DNA from: Chitinibacter sp046530675
Lineage (GTDB): Bacteria > Pseudomonadota > Gammaproteobacteria > Burkholderiales > Chitinibacteraceae
Direction of reading: 5' to 3'
Length of the DNA: 64,000 bases
NCBI RefSeq assembly: GCF_046530675.1
Contig: NZ_CP172558.1
Location: forward strand, 2,976,001-3,040,000
Shown: one piece after another, positions 51,029 through 60,000 of the stretch
How positions within the stretch are numbered: position 1 is the stretch's first letter
How the letters are laid out: every line of letters starts with the position of its first letter
Notes under the pieces: model-generated
Database searches by the model: none
The model's input: only the letters and a program-made list of their open reading frames with translations
What the model was told of the DNA's origin: nothing
Made by a program: the position numbers and the translations under genes

Positions 51029-52033
51029 ATGCGTGAACGTTACGGCCAAGCCATTCGTTTGGCATCGACAGTAGGTTTAACTCGTGAGCAATGGTTGAAG
51101 TATCGTGAGCTGGGAATAGGTTCATCCGATGCCGCCAGTGCGATTGGTTTTTCGCAGTACAAAAGCCCGCTGACTCTATGGCTGGAAAAAATGCATCGCA
51201 AACAGCCCGATAACCTTTCTGAAAAACCCGCTGTGCTATGGGGAACAGTACTGGAACCGGTATTGGCTTCGGTCTACGCCGAACGAACTGGCTACAAAGT
51301 GCGCAAAGTGAATGCCATTTTGCAGCACCCCGAGCATCGTTTCATGCTGGCCAATCTGGATCGGGAAGTAATTGGTCAACCCGAAGGCACTGGCGTACTG
51401 GAAATCAAAACCGCCAGTTATCACATGGCGGCGCAATGGGAGGACGGTATTCCACTTGCTTATCAATGTCAGGTCTTGCATCAGCTTGCCGTCACCGGTT
51501 TTGCCTGGGCTGATGTGGCGGTGTTGATCGGCGGGCAGGATTTTCGGATTTATCGGATTGAGCGTGACGATGCCAAGATTGCGGATTTGATTCATTTGGA
51601 AACGCAGTTCTGGAAACACGTCACTGCGGATATTCAGCCTGACCCTGATGGTTCGGACGATGCCAGCACTGCATTGCAGTGGTTATTCCCACGGGATGAT
51701 GGGCAAACCATCGATCTATCTGAATCAGCGGAATTCAATGCGCTGTTTAGCAACTTGATCGAGCTGCGTGAGCGCAAGGAAGAGTTCGAAGCCAAGGAAG
51801 CGCTGATTCGCCAACGGCTACAAAACGCCCTCGGCACCGCCACTGCCGCGATCTTCGCTGCAGGCCGTATTAGCTGGAAAAAAGCCAAAGATCGGCTCGC
51901 GCCCGATCTGGACAAACTCAGTGCCGAACATCCTGAAATCCTGCAGCAGTACAGCAAGTCGGTTGAGGGTGCGCGGCGTTTCTTGATTCAGCCCAAAAAG
52001 CTGAACCCTTCTGGAGCACACCATCATGATTAA
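51029..52033 (+). CDS. YqaJ-type viral recombinase (lambda-exonuclease-like nuclease)
   Basis: 334 residues. Motifs LGIGSSDAASAIGFSQYKSPLTLWLEKM, WGTVLEPVLASVYAERTGYKV, MLANLDREVI and GVLEIKTASYH fit the lambda exonuclease fold (PD-(D/E)XK: E in LEP, D of LANLD, E-x-K of LEIKT). It degrades one strand of double-stranded DNA to feed single-strand annealing recombination. It overlaps the next gene by 8 bp. Confidence 0.88.
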   Translation: MRERYGQAIRLASTVGLTREQWLKYRELGIGSSDAASAIGFSQYKSPLTLWLEKMHRKQPDNLSEKPAVLWGTVLEPVLASVYAERTGYKVRKVNAILQHPEHRFMLANLDREVIGQPEGTGVLEIKTASYHMAAQWEDGIPLAYQCQVLHQLAVTGFAWADVAVLIGGQDFRIYRIERDDAKIADLIHLETQFWKHVTADIQPDPDGSDDASTALQWLFPRDDGQTIDLSESAEFNALFSNLIELRERKEEFEAKEALIRQRLQNALGTATAAIFAAGRISWKKAKDRLAPDLDKLSAEHPEILQQYSKSVEGARRFLIQPKKLNPSGAHHHD

Positions 52034-53006
52034 AGGTCTGGCCATTACGCCGCCCGTGATTGGGCGGATTTCAATCGGGCATCTGGTGCAGAAGAAAGAC
52101 AAGTGGGTGCCGGAAAAAGACGACAGCTTTACCCTCACCACGCAGGTGCAGGGTAAAGACGGTTGGTTATTGCATCCACTGCATGCCCAGTTGGCCGAAG
52201 TCAGTCCGAATAACAAGATCCGGGTGATTCCGGTGCGACTGTTATTCAACGACAGTGATTTGAATCTGCGTGCGGAATTCAGTGCATTTGATCGGCAAAC
52301 CGGACGACCTCTGTGTGTCGGCAATGGTGAATGTGCCAAGCGGGTTTCGGGTGAAGGTGTTGAGGACGTGCCTTGCACTACGCCGGAGCGCTGCCAGTAT
52401 GCGCAAGAAAAAGGCTGCAAACTGTATGGTCGTTTGAATGTGCAGGTTGAAGGTCAGAACGACGAACTGGGCTCATTCATGTTTCGTACCACCGGCTACA
52501 ACTCGGTACGAACGCTGGCGGCACGACTTCAATATTTCGAAGCGGTCAGCGGCGGCAATACGCGGCACTTGCCGTTACTGCTCAAGCTTCGCGCCAAAAG
52601 CACGACGCAATCGTATCGAGCGCCGGTGTTCTACGTCGATCTGACGCTGCGTGATGATGACAGTCTGGCTGAAGCCGTGTGCTTTGCGCGCAGTGAAGCG
52701 CTGCGCTTTGAACAGGCTGGCGTTGAGATTGGCAAGCTCGAAGCAATGGCAAAAGCGCTGCTGCGCAATGGCCAGTTTGAAGATGATGCGGATGAAATAC
52801 CGATGATGCTGGAGGAGTTTTATCCTGAATCCGATAGCGAAGGCGAGCCGCATCAGGCAAGCAAACCCAGTGCGTCAAGCAGCAATAAGCTTAACCGCAA
52901 CGACCCATCCAAACAGACCATCCGGCCAGCAACTTTAACTTCGCGTCTCGGTCATGACGCCACTACCCAAGGGAGCAACAGTAATGGCACAGCCCTCAAC
53001 CACTAA
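52026..53006 (+). CDS. zinc-binding RDF-like / 'hydrolase or metal-binding' protein
   Basis: 326 residues. N-terminal MIKGLAITPPVIGRISIG and the central RLNVQVEGQNDELGSFMFRTTGYNSVRTLAARL recall recombination directionality factors of the phiC31 gp3 type and the proteins annotated as hydrolase or metal-binding on integrative elements. Four cysteines (CVGNGEC, then C and C of ERCQYAQEKGC, with another in DVPC) can bind zinc. The tail is polar and low-complexity. With YqaJ it may form an exonuclease-annealing pair or control excision; both are inference. Confidence 0.6.
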   Translation: MIKGLAITPPVIGRISIGHLVQKKDKWVPEKDDSFTLTTQVQGKDGWLLHPLHAQLAEVSPNNKIRVIPVRLLFNDSDLNLRAEFSAFDRQTGRPLCVGNGECAKRVSGEGVEDVPCTTPERCQYAQEKGCKLYGRLNVQVEGQNDELGSFMFRTTGYNSVRTLAARLQYFEAVSGGNTRHLPLLLKLRAKSTTQSYRAPVFYVDLTLRDDDSLAEAVCFARSEALRFEQAGVEIGKLEAMAKALLRNGQFEDDADEIPMMLEEFYPESDSEGEPHQASKPSASSSNKLNRNDPSKQTIRPATLTSRLGHDATTQGSNSNGTALNH

Positions 53007-53148
53007 CACCCTGTTGGCATTTGCTGCCGTATTTACCGCAGGTGTGCTCTGCTCAACGTGGGTCAAAGCGTATTGTCGATCAAAACAACCGCCGTGCACC
53101 CGTCATCCCTACCCGGAGCCCAAGGCAGTACAAGATCAGAAACAGTAA
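52984..53148 (+). CDS. small single-pass membrane protein
   Basis: 54 residues from ATG 52984, after GGGAGCAACAGTA. One hydrophobic helix (TLLAFAAVFTAGVLCSTWV) and a short basic, proline-containing tail. It overlaps the end of the RDF-like gene in another frame. No family recognised; coding status is moderately supported by ribosome site and membrane helix. Confidence 0.45.
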   Translation: MAQPSTTNTLLAFAAVFTAGVLCSTWVKAYCRSKQPPCTRHPYPEPKAVQDQKQ

Positions 53149-53167
53149 GCCCGTCTCATTAAACACC

Positions 53168-53194
53168 AGCCCCAGATCATTCTGGGGCTTTTTA
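53168..53194 (+). terminator. intrinsic terminator before the LRAT-fold gene
   Basis: AGCCCCAGA, loop TCAT, TCTGGGGCT, TTTT. The LRAT-fold gene starts 28 bp after it with GGAG in front. Confidence 0.8.
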
Positions 53195-53221
53195 TTGTCC
53201 GTCACTTATGGAGTTCACATC

Positions 53222-53629
53222 ATGGAAAAAGGCGATCATTTGATTTCAGGCCGCACTGGCTACTCGCACCACGGTATTTGCATAGATCAGGACAAAGTCA
53301 TTCATTATTCCGGCTCAGCGCTGAAGCGTTTCGATACCGGGGTAATTGAAATTGTCGATCTAGCGACGTTTTGCCAAGGCCAGGGTTTTACGATTCAAGC
53401 CTATCCGTTTCGCATGTTTAATCGCGAACAGACGATTGAACGCGCACTCTCGCGTTTGGGAGAAGACTGGTATCACCTGCTGCTCAATAACTGCGAGCAC
53501 TTCGTGACTTGGTGCATTCAAGGCTTGCCTCAAAGCAAACAGGTCAACCATGTGGTTTTGCCCTGTGTGCTCGGAGCCCTCATCGGAGTGACTGCCACGC
53601 AATGGGCTCGCTTGCGGCACAGTGATTGA
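53222..53629 (+). CDS. LRAT (NlpC/P60-like) family protein with C-terminal membrane helix
   Basis: 135 residues from ATG 53222. The LRAT signature NCEHF is at 90-94 (nucleophile C91) and the histidines in GYSHHGIC (16-17) and KVIHYSG (28) complete the site, so thiol acyltransferase or hydrolase activity is possible. A hydrophobic C-terminal segment (VVLPCVLGALIGVTATQWA) is expected to anchor it in a membrane. Bacterial members occur on plasmids and phages; their roles are mostly unknown. Confidence 0.82.
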   Translation: MEKGDHLISGRTGYSHHGICIDQDKVIHYSGSALKRFDTGVIEIVDLATFCQGQGFTIQAYPFRMFNREQTIERALSRLGEDWYHLLLNNCEHFVTWCIQGLPQSKQVNHVVLPCVLGALIGVTATQWARLRHSD

Positions 53630-53659
53630 TGGCATGTACTGGCGCGATCTTCTTGATGA

Positions 53660-53992
53660 TTAGCGGCTCAGTCGGGCGATCATTTCTTGCATGATGGTCG
53701 ACAGCCATATTCGATCCGATTCCTTGAGTGCACGTAATGCGGTAGCCAGTTCACGTGCCAATTCATCCGGCTGGGCAGAAATACCGCCAACTAAGCTAGC
53801 CAGGTCGGTTTGCAGAATGCTGGCAAGGCGATCCAGTGTTTGTAGTGATGGCAAAGTCGCGCCGCGCTCAAAGCGCGAGATTGTTTCGGTATTTACATCT
53901 AAGCGCTCTGCGATCTGTGCTTGCGTTAATTGAAGCTGCTGCCTGCACTCTGCCAGCTTGTTTCCCAAACGAACAGCCATCTTTTCTTGCAT
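53660..53992 (-). CDS. XRE-family transcriptional regulator
   Basis: 110 residues from ATG 53992 (a GTG at 54037 is an alternative start). Helix-turn-helix: LTQAQIAERLDVNTETISRFERG, then SLQTLDRLASILQTDLASLVGG, the Cro/CI fold; the C-terminal part is helical. It converges on the LRAT gene and is a likely repressor of the element or of its own promoter. Confidence 0.88.
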   Translation of the reverse strand: MQEKMAVRLGNKLAECRQQLQLTQAQIAERLDVNTETISRFERGATLPSLQTLDRLASILQTDLASLVGGISAQPDELARELATALRALKESDRIWLSTIMQEMIARLSR

Positions 53993-54227
53993 CGGTGAGT
54001 CTGCCTTATTTGTCGATTTAGACAGATAAAGTTGCACTCAGATGACAGCGCTGATAAGGTTTTGATATGTTGATATCGACATATTAGGCCTTTAATTTGC
54101 ACTTTTATCTGCCACCAGCGACGAAGCACACAGATTCAACGCCCCAAGACAATTAACGCTCGGCGCCCGCGTGGTTATTTTTTTCGTGCTTAACAATTTT
54201 TAAAACATCCTCGTAGGTAGAAAAATC

Positions 54228-55235
54228 ATGCCCAAAACTCATTCGAACCAAAGAAATGCAGTCCCAATCGCCACGCGCTCATCACGGAAATTGCTTTCAG
54301 TGTCCGTACTGCTGTTACTTAGTGGGTGCTTTTCAACAGTGGACTGCAATAGCTCTGCGGCAAAAGAAATTGCGCTCAGTGTCATTACGCAAGAGCTCAA
54401 TAACTTCTCACCTTACCGAGAGGCTCTACCTGCTTTTGGCACTGAGTTCAAAGTTGAGAATATTAAAACCACCGCAAAAAATGATGACACTGAAACTTGC
54501 TCTTGCAATGCCGATTACGCCTTTGTCTACAACGGCACAGAGCGGGCGATCAATTTTGATTACGATGTTTCAATGCTCAAGGATAAAGGTGAAATTCAGG
54601 TTGAGCTCTATGCAAAAGCAATCAAGGATGCAATCTATAACCTGATGCTTGGTCAACGCCCCATTAAAAACGGGCCGCAAGTTCATACCGATCCAGCAAC
54701 GGGCAATGTGATGGATAAGCTGAACTGGAAAGACAACAAAATGGATGGGGTACAGGAATTCTTTAACCCTAAGAACAATGCGCTGATCTTAAAAGTCAAT
54801 TTTGATAACGGCCAAAAATCTGGCTTGCAACAAGGATGGAGTGAGGACGGTGCCACGCTGCTGACAGAATTAACCTGGACTGATGGCAAGGCCACTGGTT
54901 ATGAGAAAAAACTGGTCAATGGCAAGGTCGTCGCTGATTTCAAGTACGTGGATGGACTACGAACAGGATTTGCTTCTAACTACATTAAAGGCCTTGGTGC
55001 TTACATTGAGACCTACTACAAAGACGGCGTGAAGATCTTAGATAAGGAATTTGGCGTTCACGACGCAGAGGGGCAGGATGTTCGCTTAATACGCGAATCA
55101 CCTTATTTTAACAATCAACCCCATGGCATCGAGAAAACCTACAACAGTGAGGGAAAATTAATCAGGGAAACTGAATACAAAGATGGGCTTACGGTTTCAG
55201 AAAAATCCTATGAATCCACAGCCGAACAATTTTAA
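54228..55235 (+). CDS. lipoprotein with YwqK/MORN-type repeats
   Basis: 335 residues. A signal with lipobox (LLLLSGC) is followed by a cysteine-containing domain (about 35-140) and then MORN-variant repeats: MDKLNWKDNKMDGVQEFFNPKN, LKVNFDNGQKSGLQQGW, LTWTDGKATGYEKKLVNGK, HGIEKTYNSEGKLIRETEYKDG. YwqK proteins are sometimes called antitoxins, but nothing here supports a toxin partner. It is probably an envelope-anchored protein at the right end of the accessory element. Confidence 0.75.
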   Translation: MPKTHSNQRNAVPIATRSSRKLLSVSVLLLLSGCFSTVDCNSSAAKEIALSVITQELNNFSPYREALPAFGTEFKVENIKTTAKNDDTETCSCNADYAFVYNGTERAINFDYDVSMLKDKGEIQVELYAKAIKDAIYNLMLGQRPIKNGPQVHTDPATGNVMDKLNWKDNKMDGVQEFFNPKNNALILKVNFDNGQKSGLQQGWSEDGATLLTELTWTDGKATGYEKKLVNGKVVADFKYVDGLRTGFASNYIKGLGAYIETYYKDGVKILDKEFGVHDAEGQDVRLIRESPYFNNQPHGIEKTYNSEGKLIRETEYKDGLTVSEKSYESTAEQF

Positions 55236-55310
55236 GCTAATGACGGCTAGAACGATGTGAATTTGAGCAATTACTGAATCACGAGCCGACCAAGCCAATT
55301 GGCTTCTTCG

Positions 55311-55350
55311 AACCCCACCGAATCCAGCAATGGTCGGTGGGGTTTATTTT
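55311..55350 (+). terminator. intrinsic terminator downstream of the YwqK-like lipoprotein
   Basis: AACCCCACCG pairs with CGGTGGGGTT over a 14-base loop, followed by TATTTT. Confidence 0.75.
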
Positions 55351-55627
55351 ATCTAGAGCGTTCCAATCAAGGGGAGCGATATGTCCATCATCACATCGAG
55401 TAATCTCCATGACAGCGCGCTCTTCAAACGCGCTTATTGGCAAAGCGTACGTGCAAACATTGATCAATTATGTTGGCGCCGATGTTTTTTTGACCCATCT
55501 GCCGAGGTTTGGCTGCCCCCCAAAAATCGTATTTTCTAATACGTTTCAATAGCATTCAACGTCATGTCGTGGGTCAATCAAATCTAGGTGACAGGGTCAA
55601 AATCACGTCGGCGCGAACATGCTGGCA
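55351..55627. other. intergenic region at the right end of the accessory element
   Basis: No supportable gene. Base composition changes here from the element to the CDI neighbourhood. I see no direct repeat of the ssrA end. Confidence 0.35.
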
Positions 55628-56311
55628 CTATTTTTTGTAGGGATTGCCGATTTCCATCACTGGCGATTGCGTGGCCGTTGGGCATGGCTTTGCTTTCTGA
55701 ATCGGCACTGGCGTCATGTCGGTTTCCGTATCCGTTTTGGTCAGCTTGAAAATCTCGACGTAACATCGCCTCCCCTGCATCGTGAATCCAACCTCGTAAT
55801 CCGCGCCGGCTTCGGGGATGAAGCTGATGTCGCTGGAACAGCCGGGAGACGATGAACTGTAGGTCGTGGTGATGCCGTGGGCAGTACTGCGATGAAATGC
55901 GCTGACGTCCTGAAAACCCAAGGCTAGGCTGGTAATCTGACCTGCAGGGATTTCGTGTTCCTGATAATAGGCTTTGGACAAAATCCCGTCCTTGCGGCTG
56001 ACGTTCTTGCTGACCTCGGTTTCCGGCATACCCAGACTGAGATTATCAACGGCACCAATAAAAGACGAAAACGCCTGTCCCATGCCACCGGAAACATGAA
56101 TACCCTCCTTGCCCCACGCCGATTTGGTACAACTCAGTCCGGGAAAAATCAGCGCCAGCGCGCCATTCTGGCCATACATGCGAATTCGGCTGTGTTTCAC
56201 AGCAGATGTCGCCGCAGAAGCATCTTGCGACGCTGGCACGCCGACCTCCTGTTCGGCCAGAGCCGGAGTGGCAATCAGTGCCGAGCACAGGATGGTGAAA
56301 CAGGTTTTCAT
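55628..56311 (-). CDS. secreted protein of unknown function behind a CdiA-fragment scar
   Basis: 227 residues from ATG 56311 (AAGGAG upstream). A clean signal peptide (TCFTILCSALIATPALA) is followed by a cysteine-containing periplasmic domain with SRIRMYGQNGALALIFPGLSC, HVSGGMGQAFSSFIGAVDNLSLGMPETE and RRCYVEIFKL. I recognise the pattern from uncharacterised betaproteobacterial proteins but know no function. Its ribosome site overlaps the stop codon of a CdiA-like fragment, which hints that it once followed a full adhesin gene. Confidence 0.65.
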   Translation of the reverse strand: MKTCFTILCSALIATPALAEQEVGVPASQDASAATSAVKHSRIRMYGQNGALALIFPGLSCTKSAWGKEGIHVSGGMGQAFSSFIGAVDNLSLGMPETEVSKNVSRKDGILSKAYYQEHEIPAGQITSLALGFQDVSAFHRSTAHGITTTYSSSSPGCSSDISFIPEAGADYEVGFTMQGRRCYVEIFKLTKTDTETDMTPVPIQKAKPCPTATQSPVMEIGNPYKK

Positions 56312-56325
56312 AATTAACTCCTTGA

Positions 56326-56418
56326 TTAACATTTTTCATCGCGTTCGGATTGACTGTTAAAGTCGCCGTCTCCGGCCATCAGGCCGCTTTGTTCGTTGAC
56401 GGCGGCGTAGTCGACAAT
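56326..56418 (-). pseudogene. short fragment of the CdiA-type adhesin (recombination scar)
   Basis: The minus strand reads IVDYAAVNEQSGLMAGDGDF before a divergent tail and a TAA at 56326. The large adhesin in the same window has NADYAAVGEQSGLMAGDGGF (coded near 58940-58990). The similarity is clear at DNA level too. It is a displaced copy of an internal adhesin segment. Confidence 0.8.
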
Positions 56419-56671
56419 CAGCGTTTGAATGGTTTTTTTTAAAGGCCGAATTGTGATGATGCCAGTGTCGCAACTGGCAACTACAAACAATACCCACAGG
56501 TGGTATTACCATGAATGCCTTTACAGGAAACAGCTACATCAATATACCCAAACGCAAAGGATGGTCGATTACGCTATGCTCATCGTCCCTGACGTGCTAC
56601 TTGAGCCAGCGTTTGATTTTACTCATTAACCCAACCGCGCTGATTTGCGCAACGCGACCAAAAAATAAGTT
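56419..56671. other. intergenic region between the scar and the immunity gene
   Basis: It holds a T-rich run, a 48-bp element (56502-56549) and AT-rich sequence toward the immunity gene. Open frames here lack convincing starts. Confidence 0.4.
56502..56549 (-). repeat. 48-bp palindrome-ended element, copy 11
   Basis: Read on the minus strand it begins GGGTATATTGATG and ends TGGTAATACC, exactly 48 bp. It is the only intergenic copy outside the 14-36 kb stretch. Confidence 0.7.
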
Positions 56672-57070
56672 TTATACATCAAATTCAACAACCCTAGTTA
56701 AATCAGGAGACGAATTAATAAAATCATTCCATTTTAATGCAATTCTTTCAAAATCTTCAAAGCTTATAATCTCAAAATATCCATCATCAAACTGAAACTC
56801 AATTCTCACTTCACCCAAAGATAACTCAACCCACCAAGAATTACGATTCCAAAAATAATCAAGCAGCTCTCCACTCTTAATTTTCATCAAATGAAAAATC
56901 AAATCAGAAACCTCTTCAATATTTCGTTTTAGCCCACCACCACCATCATCCATAAGCACCCCAATAATTATGTCACTCTTAAATCCATCATTAGCTTCAA
57001 CAATTCTAACAGCAGGAATTAAAACACCTTCATAACAAGCAGAGTTAATCCATAAAAATTTTAACTTCAT
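56672..57070 (-). CDS. candidate CdiI-type immunity protein
   Basis: 132 residues from ATG 57070, with AAGG in front, starting 11 bp after the cdiA stop. It is acidic and AT-rich: INSACYEGVLIPAVRIVEANDGFKSDIIIG and RIEFQFDDGYFEIISFEDFERIALKWNDFI. Position directly behind a toxin-ended CdiA is the standard place of the cognate immunity gene. I recognise no family, as is usual for these variable proteins. Confidence 0.7.
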   Translation of the reverse strand: MKLKFLWINSACYEGVLIPAVRIVEANDGFKSDIIIGVLMDDGGGGLKRNIEEVSDLIFHLMKIKSGELLDYFWNRNSWWVELSLGEVRIEFQFDDGYFEIISFEDFERIALKWNDFINSSPDLTRVVEFDV

Positions 57071-57080
57071 AATCAGCACC

Positions 57081-60000
57081 TTACATCAAAGGATAAACAG
57101 TAGTTTTTGGAGTTAAATAACCAGTAACTTTAACACCACTAGGAGTAAATCCAATCCACATATTTGGACTATCCGGTGAAATAGTCTTGTTTTTATATGC
57201 AGCATCCACCTCTACCTTAACTCTATCTGCTGACCAAGAATCAGGAAACATGGTTGATTTCTTTGTCAAAAATTTGCCAGAATTAGCAGGATCTGGAATT
57301 TGTATAATTGCTTCATAAACTCCATTTTTGTCTGCTGCTTTCGTTATTGTTTGAACATCGACTTGCCCCGTAGCAATACTATGTCCTCCAGTAATTTTCT
57401 TTCCATTTTTGCTAACCTCAGTAGCAAGAATATGCCCATCAAAATCAATTGGGGCTGTAACTTTGCTAACATTTTTTGATGCTTGGATATTTAAATCGCT
57501 TGCAGCCTTCGCTGCTTCTGCAGCCTTCATCTCCACACTGGCAATCTCAGCTACTTTCTCTGCTTTAACGCCAATCTTGATTAATTCTGCGGACTTGCTC
57601 AGCACTTTCCCCAAACCTGGAATCACATCCACGACGCTCGTTGGGAAAAACACCTCATTTGCTGCATACAGCATCGCCAAAGCCGCCAACTCTGGCTCAG
57701 ACAATCCGCCACGGCTTGCTGCTTCATTGATGTAATTGGAAATCGCATCGCGTTTTTCCACCATGCTTTGAACTTCGAGTTTCTCCAGTAATTCGGCAGT
57801 TTTTTCCAATCCTTTCTTGCCATTCTCGCTAATGTATTTCTTCGCGTCGTTAATTGCGCCTTTGACCGCATTTTTGACGTTGGAGTTATTCTCCATTTCA
57901 ATCAAGGCCGCAGTATTGGCTGCGGTGGCATTCGCACCTGCTACAGCAGCAATCCCGGCAACCAGACTGGTGACCAGATTTTTGCGATTCTCTTTCTCTT
58001 CCGCCGTCATGTTTTCGGCGTTTTTGTCATCCAGCATCGAAATGAGGTTATTCAGCAGCACGCTGGAGGCTGCTCCGAGTGCGCCTGCTCCGCAATTTTG
58101 CCCAGTGGCTGCCGCGCCAGCGCAACCGACAATCGCGTGTAATGCGGTTCGCGCAGTTTCGTCGTTCAGGTCGTCAGCGATTTTTTTGACCTGTTCAGTG
58201 GCGAGGCTTTGCAAATAACCGACCGCAGCGTTTTGCACGAGGCCAGATATTCCGTCCGTCACATTGCCACCCACCGCCGCTTGCAGCACCGTCATTGCCC
58301 TGCCGTATTCGCCACCGGGGAGCCATTTGGCTGCCTCATCATAGGCGAGTTTGGCTTGTTCCCTTTCTGGACTGCCCGCCGGAAGCGCTTCCATTTCCGC
58401 TTTTTTCTGGTCAGCTTCCTTGGCTCGGTTGGCCATAAAGGTGCCCGCTTCGTTGATAAACGCTTCGGTGACCTTGAAGGCTTCGTCGATTTGCTCTTTA
58501 TCGAAGTTGTTGGCCAGTTGCCCCCCGGTGTCGCCGGTGTCGCGCCGGATGCTGGCTATCATGTCCTCAACACTTTTGCCGGTGAGTTTTTGCTGGGCGT
58601 CTGCGTTGGTGATGGTGATGTTGCCGTCGCTGATGGCGCTGTAGGTGGTGCTGCGGTCATCACCGCTGCCGCTCATGAAGATCGGGACATTCGTGTTCGT
58701 CCCGTTTTTGTCGGCGACCGTTGCCAGATTGGAATCCGGGTCTGATTTCTGTCCCATCGTGTCGCCCGAAATGCTAAATCCGCCGCCAATGCCGACACTG
58801 CTGGCGTCGTATTTGGAATGGTTTTCGATGTTGCTGACGGTGATGGTGCCAGTGGTCAGGCTGTTGTTGGTCGCGTCTGCCGTGCTGGCAATGATCGCGC
58901 CTTTCAGGTCGGTGTTGCCTTTGACGGTAATGTCAAAGCCGCCATCGCCAGCCATCAGCCCGCTTTGCTCGCCCACGGCGGCGTAGTCAGCGTTGATTTT
59001 TTCTTTGCTGTAGCTGGCACTGCCGGAGAATCCGATGCCCACCGTGACACTGGCGCTGGCGTTCATTTGTTTGCTGTCATATTTGCTCAGGTCTTGCAGG
59101 CTTTCAATATTCAGATTACCGCCAATGTCGGCGATGATCTGCTCACCTTTCGCGACCGCGCCGATCAGGTTGGTGTCGCCACCGCTAATAATGGTCAGCG
59201 TGTCACCCGCAGTCGCGTGGCTGTTTTGCCAGGTGAGGCCTTCGCCGTCGGCGTGACCACGACCGATGCTGCCGTTGGCAGTAAAGCCAATGCCGCCGCC
59301 TTTGCCGACCGTGATGGCAACGCCAGCACCCCAACTGCTGGATTTATTCTTGCTGTGCATGCTGTCGGTGTCTTGTGCTGCGGTCAGCGTGATGTCACCG
59401 TCGGCGACAAGGGTAAGGTCTTTACCGGCGTTGAGTTCGCTGCCGATGACATTGATGTCGCTGTTTTTGCCTGAGCCAGTGGCAATCAGGGTGACATTGC
59501 CACCGGCATTGAGGGTGCTGCCGCTGTGGCGCAGCGTATCGCTGACCGAGGTGCTCTCGGACTTGGATTCGCCATAGGTGATGCTGATGCTGACATTGCC
59601 GCCACCATCGCCTTTACCCGCGCCACTGCCCATGCCTTGCATCGCGTCAAAGGCATTTTTACCCGCCAGCCCGGCGGTGGCACCTGCGATCAGGCTGACT
59701 CGGCTGTCTTTGCTGTCGGCGGCGGTTTTAGTCATGTCGAGAGCGGTTTTGGCCGATTCGAGTGCGGTCAACATCGGCGCGCTGACTGCAACCGTGATGC
59801 CGCTTTGTTCGAATTTTTGCGTATCGGTGCGGCGTTCCTGGTCGCGCCCGGTATCGATCTGAATGTGGTCAGCAAGCACGTTGATGTCACCCTTGAGCGT
59901 ACTGACGTCGCTGCCGCTGATTTTCACGCCATTGTCGGCAATCAGCGTGATATTGCCGTTCTGGCTGCCAATCAGGCTGCCGCTGAGGCTTTGTTGGCTG

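Noticed and set aside
54228..55235. Toxin-antitoxin antitoxin function for the YwqK-like lipoprotein
   Set aside because: The name comes from automatic annotation of MORN-type proteins; there is no adjacent toxin candidate and the protein is an exported lipoprotein.
45483..56000. Direct repeat of the ssrA 3' end marking the right end of the accessory element
   Set aside because: I found no second copy of the tmRNA T-arm or acceptor sequence by eye, so no attachment site pair is claimed.
55628..56311. Orphan CDI toxin or immunity protein
   Set aside because: The protein has a clear Sec signal peptide and no toxin fold that I can recognise, so the position behind the scar is not enough for that call.
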